Below the pieces are notes generated by a model, which was not told the origin of the DNA, did no database searches, and worked only from the letters and a program-made list of their open reading frames with translations. A stretch of 64,000 nucleotides of DNA from Paragonimus skrjabini miyazakii (lineage: Eukaryota; Platyhelminthes; Trematoda; Plagiorchiida; Troglotrematidae): positions 122,202 through 186,201 of the forward strand of contig JTDE01000283.1 of the NCBI GenBank assembly GCA_014338405.1, written 5' to 3'. Below, one piece after another: positions 57,490 through 64,000 of the stretch (its first letter is position 1; the number at the start of each line of letters is the position of its first letter). The position numbers were made by a program, and so were the translations under genes.

Positions 57490-57815
57490 GATTGAACATC
57501 ATCCACAATTAATCGCAGTTATCACATTCTCATAATCTGTGTCTCCTCTCGAGACGATAAAGTAACCTCGCCATTACCCACAAGTGAAAGTGGTTGGGCG
57601 TTCACGTATCATAGTTCGTTCGTTCCTAATGTGAGGTCAGTGGCACAGTGGTCAACACGGTTGCCTCATGGGAAAGCAGTTGGAGTTCGGATCTCAGCCA
57701 TGGCAAGGATATGCACTATTGATGAGCTCTAATGAGAGCGAAACTCGAAAGGGGTCGACTGTAAAGTCTACAGGAATACGATAGCTGCGACCAATTTTGG
57801 TTGATGTTCAAACTA
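57490..57815 (+). mobile_element. Hammerhead SINE, nearly full copy with terminal inverted repeats
   Basis: Left end GAACATCATCCACAATTAAT and right end (reverse complement-like) CCAATTTTGGTTGATGTTC form inverted termini of about 35 bases. Inside are TGTGTCTCCTCTCGAGACG, CCCACAAGTGAAAGTGG, GTTCCTAATGTGAGGTC, A box TGGCACAGTGG (57641), B box GAGTTCGGATC (57683-57693), and a truncated ribozyme. Confidence 0.75.
57713..57747 (+). ncRNA. Truncated hammerhead motif
   Basis: GCACTA, TTGATGA (first core C changed), hairpin GCTCT-AATG-AGAGC, GAAA and CTCGA are present. The next bases jump to AAGGGG, so the cleavage triplet and second stem I strand are deleted, probably by slippage between CTCGA and TTCGA. 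Cannot self-cleave. Confidence 0.75.
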
Positions 57816-58761
57816 TATAAAAACTAAAATCCCCTGCTACACAGTTATGTCTTCATTTGGGTTCATTATCTGTACACTTGTGGACATTCAGTATACCACA
57901 TAGGTTTTTGTGATTCTGAGGTGAGTTCACTTCCCCCCTCTTCAACTTTCAGCAAGTTTTATGATGAAAACAATTTTAACGCGATCGTATGGTCTTTGTG
58001 AAAATGTTATTGAAGGCAGCAAGCAGCGCAGAATACTATGTCTAATACCGTTGTAATCGCAAAAACCGTCTGGTCTGAGAATTCGTTTGTTGCGCAAACT
58101 CCCGTACAGATCATGTCAAAAGTTAAACCACAAACGCACACACTCATTCGCACGGCAGACATGCATTCACGTACATCGGGTGACAGTACGTTGTCATTCG
58201 CCCTGGTGGAAGTTCTCACACCGCAAGTACACACTATTCTGATAGTCCATTCTTGTCCATCATCTTCCTAGTGTTCGGAGTCTGCCCTTTTGTTCCAGAA
58301 TGCCGCCTGTGGGTAACATATTACTTGTGAGTAGTATGTTACTCACAACGAAACTGCTTGTCATACAATACTACCACATTTAAAGTACGCACACGCAGTA
58401 TTTTCATCACACAACTCGGTGTTCTTCTTAAACTCGATGGTCTCCACAGTGTAGTCAATTTTTCTACTTATATTTGTTGAGAGACATTGTGTTATTTTGC
58501 ACCGCTTTTAAATTGGTCACTTCATTCGACGCCTCGAACTGATGCATTCTATCTTATCTTTCAAACACAATTGAATTATAGTTACCGATTTTTACCAAAA
58601 CAGAAGAAGGACGTATATTCTGAGGTTTAACTTTACGAATGGTTCTTAACAGCCACTAAAGTAGAATGTCACAAATGTTATAAAAACTACAAACCGATAG
58701 TAAATGGAATGACCAACCAAACAAGTCCACTAGTACGAACTCAATAAAAATGAAATTGTTG
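57816..58761. other. No recognisable gene
   Basis: Opposed frames 58007-58234 (minus) and 58038-58271 (plus) are unassigned. Nothing else. Confidence 0.4.
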
Positions 58762-58990
58762 ACTTAAAACCTGAACTGCTTGAGAAGACCTACCGGAGTA
58801 GTCAACACCACCGACTCATCTGATGGATTCCATACGATGTTGTATGTTGGGTAGGCACCTGAGCCGAAGTGTGAGTCTTCTGAATTCCCGGTTTGTTGCA
58901 GCAGCTTAATTGCCATAACGCATATGGCCTTCGCGTGTGTTCTTTTCAATGCTGATTCGGATTCAGCTTAAATCCAGTTTTTTCAAACTG
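58762..58990 (+). repeat. tRNA-derived SINE (type 2), degraded copy
   Basis: Carries the unit words CTGAACTGCTTGAGAAG, TGATGGATTCCATACGA and a decayed tRNA-like part ending in a TTCGGATTCAGC box, then AATCCAGTTTTTTCAAA as in the copy at 34784-35045. Confidence 0.7.
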
Positions 58991-59789
58991 AACCTCTTCC
59001 AACTTATCTTACCAACCACACTATTTATCAACAAATAGTGTTAATCGATCGTACATCATTGAAACTATCGGTTCCAAAGCAGGGAAGTTAACTGTGCCGG
59101 TTCCCTCTGTACTCACAAAACTGGTCGACGGTTTTTCACTCACACCGCCTCACTGATTACTAGTAGCTACGAATTACAGTTACAAAACAAAATCCTGAAA
59201 GATGTGATCGGGTCATCCAAGTTATCACATGTCGTACTGTTTATCGCAATCGATGAAACCACGTCCTTCCAGTTTGTTACAGTTTACAGATCTCTTCTGA
59301 CGTAGCGGTTGTTGCCCATTTAGAGATAAATCCTGCCGTAAGTTTATGCTATTGATGTAGTCATAACCAGTTTATACATATGGCTAGTTTTGCCTTTGGC
59401 GATTGAAGAAAGTTAATCGAGATTCTTACCAACCATGGTAAATGCCGTTCTTCTGTTTTGATGATTCCTAAAGCATGCCTACTTAAGACGTTTTTAAGAT
59501 TAGATTGATAACTCAGTTTAATTGACTTTGAAATCATTCATAATTTCCAACAATCATGAGGTTTTTGAGGCACTATGTCATTTGTGTACCCTTCCTCCTT
59601 TGAATATTCAAGAACTTTTTGAGTAGAATGGTCAGAAGACACAAATTATGATGTGAATTCATTTTGCACACTCTCGTCAGTTGCAAACATATGACTAGCA
59701 TGAAAACAAAACCATCAATACTTAAATGAAACGGTCAAAAGTACAAATCGGGCTGGATCGTGGCTGGTACTCACGGCTAAACCATCGGT
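58991..59789. other. No recognisable gene
   Basis: Anonymous sequence on the 3' side (minus sense) of the next PLE. It could include its 3' region. Confidence 0.35.
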
Positions 59790-60990
59790 AAGCAAAGGTT
59801 GATACTCAGTTGTTTTTGTGCGCGTAGGATCGGCTGTCGACGGTGATCAATAATACTTCAATATATTTGAAATTTTGTGAGCTGTGACTGTTCATCAAAA
59901 TCTTAAACGAAGATGCAATATCGACACTGTGATCTGTAGTCGATAAGTGCCTTGCAATGGATGAAGCGGCGTTTCGCCCCCGTTGAGTGTCACTCATTGG
60001 TGGGTTAGACAGTGCAACTCTCATTCAATTTGGGATGTGCTTCCTGGCCCTGACCATAAGCATCCTTTCTGTTTTACCAATGTAAGTGTTTATGCAACTG
60101 CAAGAAAACTGATAGATACAATGGCTAGTAGAAACATTGGGATTTGATTTTTGACCAGAGGTAGAGTTAACGTAATCGTTTGTGAGAGCAAGACAAGCTG
60201 TGCTGCATTATACACACATTTACAACGCGACATTAATCATCTTTCCAAGGACTTCTAAAGCTGCATTTTTGTAGAAGTAAGTTTGTTCCATTCCCGGAAG
60301 AAACTTTCTGTGAAATTGTTATCGCGAAGCTTTTCATAAAGCACTGTTTATCCGATGTGTAATCTATCCTGCGAGCATATTCTTGATGTCCTGTAAAACA
60401 GTGTACCGATGATTTTTTATGTGCAACAGGAATAATGCTCATGAAGTTCATGTGCTGTGCCGTTCATGTTGGTTTACGGTGCACTGAACGTCTAATAAAT
60501 CCGCCTAAGCGGCATCTAACCAAGATGTCCAAGAAGGGAAAACTGTTCTCATCTTCGCACTCAAGTGTGACTGACAGATTTGGGTGGACTGAGTTGAAAG
60601 CTTGGATCGTTCTTTCTACTTGTTTCTTGTCTTGCCCAATCAAGAGCATGTCGTGGACATATCGTTTGTAGAGTTTCAATTCATCCACAAAAACTGTTTG
60701 CATCGAGAAAACTAGTCCTTTCCGATGATGTTGACAACGTTTTGGATTGTACAGATCTGATTACTCCAAGCATCAATATACATAAGAATGCTGTCATTAC
60801 ATTAGCATGTTGATCGTCTCTTCTGATTGAATTCCTCAGCGTACCGGAACGCAACACCTTGTTTACATTCAAACTATTTCCTTTCCCATTGATTCTCCTC
60901 CCATACCATGATGCGTCAGAGTCAAGTGCATTTATTTGGTGCCTGAGTTTATCGGCTAACCATACGTAGGGACTTATGGATTTTGACATC
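59790..60990 (-). mobile_element. Penelope-like element: RT C-terminal half and GIY-YIG endonuclease
   Basis: From 60990 downward in several frames: a poorly conserved start (60681-60989), then KLYKRYVHDMLLIGQDKKQV with palm box YVHD (one Asp to His, 60650-60661), CEDENSFPFLDILVRC, RSVHRKPT, then RTSRICSQDRLHIG and RDNNFTESFFREWNK (thumb). Next CIYQFSCSCINTYIGKTERM with intact YIG (near 60060-60115), SNPPMSDTQRGRNA, SSIARHLSTTDHSVDI and FKILMNSHSSQNFKYIEVLL to about 59806. The endonuclease core is the best preserved in the window; frameshifts still separate it from RT. Confidence 0.85.
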
Positions 60991-61499
60991 GTGCTTTCTA
61001 TGTTTAGTGTTTACGCTCGTTCCATACATATGCACATTTTATTAAACGTTCTGCTAATTTTTATGTTTTTCCACGGTAGTTGTATTTTTTGTTTGTGCAT
61101 ACACGTCTGCTTGCTGACAATGATGCGTTTGTATATTGTTTATTGAAAACTATTGCCTGGACTCGCTCATTTCCCTTTTTCGAAATACTTTACCGCTTAT
61201 GACGTAATTACCCGTAGAATAATTACTAATCTTTCTTGTCCGTTACTTACCACAAGTAATCAACCTTTTTCTATGTGGCAAACGCGTCAGCTGTTCAACT
61301 CGTTACTTACACAACATTCTTGGCATATACACCTATTAAACTGAACGTCACTAGCGATTCTTACATTACTGTGTACTGTTCAATCAACTTCATTTGAACA
61401 GGAAGATTGGTCTAGAGGTTCGAACTGGTTAAAGTTTGTCAGGATAAATATCCTTATTGTAGCAGGGAATTTAACACCGGCTACGTTTTTTTAAAGAAA
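60991..61499. other. No recognisable feature
   Basis: May be the eroded N-terminal half of the PLE. The plus frame 61153-61344 is unassigned. Confidence 0.3.
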
Positions 61500-61660
61500 C
61501 CGTATTGATCTGTGTTCCACTGACCTCACGATAAGCACGACCGAATCACTGTTTGCAAATGATCAGCTACAATCGCTTGTGATCGGATTTGCCCGATTAC
61601 ACCAAACGAAGACACAAATGTCCTGGTAACTCAGAGATGATCATTAATGAATTATCATTT
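61500..61660 (-). repeat. 5'-region fragment of the hammerhead SINE
   Basis: In minus sense it shares TTACCAGGACA-like, TCGGGCAAATCCGATCAC, GTGCTTATCGTGAGGTCAGT with the upstream region of other copies. The ribozyme is absent. Confidence 0.55.
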
Positions 61661-62116
61661 ATCACCTGTTATAATTTGTCTCTACCTTTAAATTATTTGT
61701 TTTTCTCATTCAGTCACGTTGTGTGCGTGTCTTTCATTCATTAGATAGATAAATATTGTACGACCAGTGTTAGCTAATTTTAACAAGAACGTGTGATTAC
61801 TGTTGAGTAGTAGAGGAATTCGTTTTTTAAATGAATATAACTCAAAATTGATCTCAAATATCGCATTCCTATAGACTTTCCAGTCAGGTGCTTTCGAAAT
61901 GAAGCAATATGTGCGTCTCACTCCTGTTGAAGCTCGCCGGGCAAACTGAGCATTATTACTCACAAGCGAGTGTGACTGGGCCCTGACACAGGATAATTCA
62001 GTCGTGCCTGATGTGAGAGCAATGACACAGTGGTCAACAGGTTTGCCTCGTGAGAGTGTGATCGGAGTTTTAGTGCAGTCCGTGGCAACATTTTGCTCGA
62101 GTGACGAGGTCTAACA

Positions 62117-62128
62117 AGAGCCAAACTT
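62117..62128. repeat. Target site duplication, left copy
   Basis: AGAGCCAAACTT, identical to 62803-62814. Confidence 0.85.
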
Positions 62129-62206
62129 TTGGTATTGGTATGTTCGCCGAGCTTGGCATTTAGGTTGCAACCTAAACGCCAAGCTCGGCGAACATACCAA
62201 TACCAA
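62129..62206. repeat. 78-base near-perfect palindrome
   Basis: 62129-62167 is the reverse complement of 62168-62206 with one mismatch and no spacer. Confidence 0.9.
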
Positions 62207-62746
62207 AACTATCAACCTGAGCCACGAACAACACCACCAGTGTTCACAACTATCCGAAACCTGTATGGGTGCACAACGCTAAAAACTGCTCGTTGCTGGG
62301 AGACCTTTGCATGCAGAGGAGCTTCCACGGGTGAGCAACTATTCTTTTTGCATGAATGCCTGCGTCGAAACATCCTTCCACCAAGTATCAACTACAGGCC
62401 ACCGCTCAATCATCCACAAGCTTGGGCAATAGCCAGACAAAACGTAAGACGGATGTTACGCGTGTTAATAACCGATGCCCATAATCGGTTACAAAAATAT
62501 GAGAACATCGTGACGACTAGAACAGCAGACTGGAAACAAATAATAGGCGAACACCAACTACAGAAATTAGAGATAGCGATAGGACAGCGAGTAGCAAGGA
62601 CCAAGAGTAAGAAGAGAATGACCCTCGAAGCAAAGCTATCAAAATTGGCAGAGAAGAATGTCAACACCAGCAACTACACGTGGATCCGAAACCTATCAAA
62701 CCATCCACTAATGCAACCTAAATGCCAAGCTCGGCGAACATACTAA
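62129..62746 (+). CDS. PLE N-terminal domain protein (205 residues), lacking RT and endonuclease
   Basis: An uninterrupted frame crosses the inverted segment, first pseudo-LTR, unique region and part of the second pseudo-LTR. Residues from about 44 on (unique part) match the N-terminal region of trematode PLE proteins: TLKTARCWETFACRGASTGE, LFFLHECLRRNILPPSINYR, NHPQAWAIARQNVRRMLRVL, a lysine- and arginine-rich helix region with coiled-coil character, then YTWIRNLSN. In full PLEs that last segment leads into the RT N-lobe. Here the frame runs into the second repeat and stops. The biological start may be inside the unique region rather than at the first ATG in the palindrome. Whether it is translated is unknown. 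Lack of stops fits a recent insertion. Confidence 0.6.
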   Translation: MVLVCSPSLAFRLQPKRQARRTYQYQNYQPEPRTTPPVFTTIRNLYGCTTLKTARCWETFACRGASTGEQLFFLHECLRRNILPPSINYRPPLNHPQAWAIARQNVRRMLRVLITDAHNRLQKYENIVTTRTADWKQIIGEHQLQKLEIAIGQRVARTKSKKRMTLEAKLSKLAEKNVNTSNYTWIRNLSNHPLMQPKCQARRTY

Positions 62747-62802
62747 TACCAAAACCATCAACCCGAGCTACGAACAACACCACCACTGTTCACAACTATC
62801 CG

Positions 62803-62814
62803 AGAGCCAAACTT
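62803..62814. repeat. Target site duplication, right copy
   Basis: AGAGCCAAACTT, identical to 62117-62128; its first base overlaps the last base assigned to the second 90-bp repeat. Confidence 0.85.
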
Positions 62815-62895
62815 GAGTAAAGTGATTTTTTCGTAAGGAATTGATTGAAACCACTGTGGGACTGCGACAACTGCGATCAATTGTGGGTGTTGTTT

Positions 62896-64000
62896 ACTAT
62901 ATGTGTGAAGGATTTGTGAGACAGTTTCCTTGATTACATTGATGTCTGTGAAATAATATATTGTGTTGGGACGTTGAAAGCGTCGTATGGAAGTTAAATT
63001 TCTTGTTGTTCAAAAACCGTTTGGTGAATATCCACAAATAGTCCAATGTTCCATACGGACCTTTCCAGTTAACTGATAAGTGAATTTTTCCACGGTAATT
63101 TGTGATTATCTATTACTGTTATAAATGGTAGCGAATAAAATGTTGTTCATCAAGTCAGATTGACAAAAATGACTAATTAATCCGAAAAATGTGACCTCAT
63201 GTTAACACCAGCGCGAATGAGTGACAAGCGTTTTCAGTCGCTCTCATCTCATACCAAAATTAAAGTGTGGTAACTATCTGAGTGTTCTACATTTAAGAAA
63301 TTCACTTTAGTCAATCCCCATCATCAATATCTTGTCAGGATTATGATGTTAATTTTTTATCAATCACTCTAAACACTAAGTAACTCTTCTCAATTTGATA
63401 AAGCCATTTTTGTGCTCACAGGTTATATTGCTCGGGTGTACAGGATTTGATGTCATTATTTTCCACTGATCGGCCGAACACCTTTCTGCTTCAGGTGAAC
63501 CCTGTTTTGCTGATTATGTTGTTTCTAATGACGGTACCATACGGAATGAATTTGCCAACAGGTTTCTCTACGATTTATCCCATAGTTTTTATATTCTAAT
63601 CAAACATATGCTTATTAACAGTACCAGATAATAATCTGAACTTGTGATTACGTAGATCATAACGCACAAACACTTATCTGTTTTGTCTGTCATACATTAA
63701 TTTCACACAAACACAAATGTACTCATAAGAAAAAAAGATCGGTGAGCAGTCGGTTCCATTACGTTCTAGTCCGTAAACATACAATTTGAAGTTTTATTGC
63801 TTATGTTTGTTTTCTACAGCCATTACGTCCATTGGCAAATTGTCCACTGACATAGAATGAATGAAGGAAATTTTGTTGTTGTAAACAAGAAAGCAAGCCA
63901 GCCACCGTTTGTAAACGAAGGGGATAGAGTAAACGAGAATAAATTCACGAAACCTCAAGTACAAACCAGCAACATGAAATGACGTGGAAAAACAATGGTA
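62896..64000. other. No recognisable feature
   Basis: No frame of 60 codons or more, no known repeat. Anonymous sequence to the window end. Confidence 0.45.

Larger units (their letters stand above)
62129..62802 (+). mobile_element. Internally deleted Penelope-like element with pseudo-LTRs
   Basis: 674 bp between perfect 12-bp target duplications. It comprises a 39-base inverted segment (62129-62167), a 90-bp direct repeat (62168-62257), 456 bp of unique sequence, and the second 90-bp repeat (62714-62803; 6 differences by eye). Direct pseudo-LTRs with a short inverted 5' extension are a hallmark of PLE insertions. Only the N-terminal PLE domain remains; RT and endonuclease are missing. Confidence 0.8.
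61850..62895 (+). mobile_element. Hammerhead SINE, decayed, split by a small PLE
   Basis: Left terminus AAAATTGATCTCAAATATCG and right terminus TGCGATCAATTGTGGGTGTT are inverted. Inside are GCGAGTGTGACTGGG, TCGTGCCTGATGTGAG, a tRNA-like stretch (62010-62085) and a degenerate ribozyme (GAGTGACGAGGTCTAACAAG then AGCCAAACTT). The last part is duplicated on both sides of the insertion at 62129-62802. Confidence 0.7.

Noticed and set aside
1..64000. CRISPR arrays, operons, bacterial promoters or phage genes
   Set aside because: No regularly spaced repeats and no long bacterial-type coding density; content is that of a eukaryotic animal genome.

Overview
The window reads as a transposon-packed, non-genic stretch of a flatworm genome, most likely a digenean fluke. 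The grounds are its content: CsRn1-like and Mag-like Gypsy elements, a BEL/Pao gag, RTE-like and CR1-like LINE remnants, many Penelope-like elements (PLEs) with GIY-YIG endonuclease modules, and tRNA-derived SINEs, one of which carries a hammerhead ribozyme as in the Smalpha elements of schistosomes. Base composition looks moderate rather than strongly AT-rich. The species is an inference. I found no convincing host protein-coding exon, rRNA or functional tRNA. A 100-base run of N at 33550-33649 marks an assembly gap.

Layout. 1.3-13.3 kb is one old plus-strand Gypsy element of CsRn1 type (LTR, tRNA-primer site, gag, protease, RT, RNase H, integrase, LTR). It was split by a complete minus-strand Mag-like Gypsy element with matching 189-bp LTRs (2369-6511), and a minus-strand PLE lies between its protease and RT (about 7.7-9.0 kb). 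13.5-16.1 kb holds LINE RT remains. 16.8-24.6 kb is a graveyard of PLE pieces in both orientations, a BEL/Pao gag and two copies of an unnamed dispersed repeat. 28.0-31.2 kb has a LINE RT scrap and the most complete PLE of the window, interrupted by a tRNA-SINE insertion with a 12-bp target duplication. 34.7-38.3 kb has a SINE, a 281-bp hairpin-forming inverted repeat related to BEL gag, a hammerhead SINE and an RTE-like LINE 3' end with a (GAT)n tail. 40.8-44.4 kb has two more unnamed repeats facing each other, a PLE fragment and an inverted pair of hammerhead SINEs. 46-64 kb has LINE scraps, two PLEs (52.3-53.7 plus strand, 59.8-61.0 minus strand), several decayed hammerhead SINEs and, at 62.1-62.8 kb, a small internally deleted PLE with pseudo-LTRs and an intact N-terminal reading frame.

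Nothing here works as an operon or pathway. The meaningful relations are insertion order (who sits inside whom) and parasitism: SINEs and deleted elements presumably used the machinery of LINEs or PLEs. Nearly all element coding regions are broken by stops and frameshifts. The most interesting items are the hammerhead SINE family, its inverted dimer, the mini-PLE with a lone N-terminal domain, and the BEL-gag inverted repeat that could fold into a long hairpin RNA.
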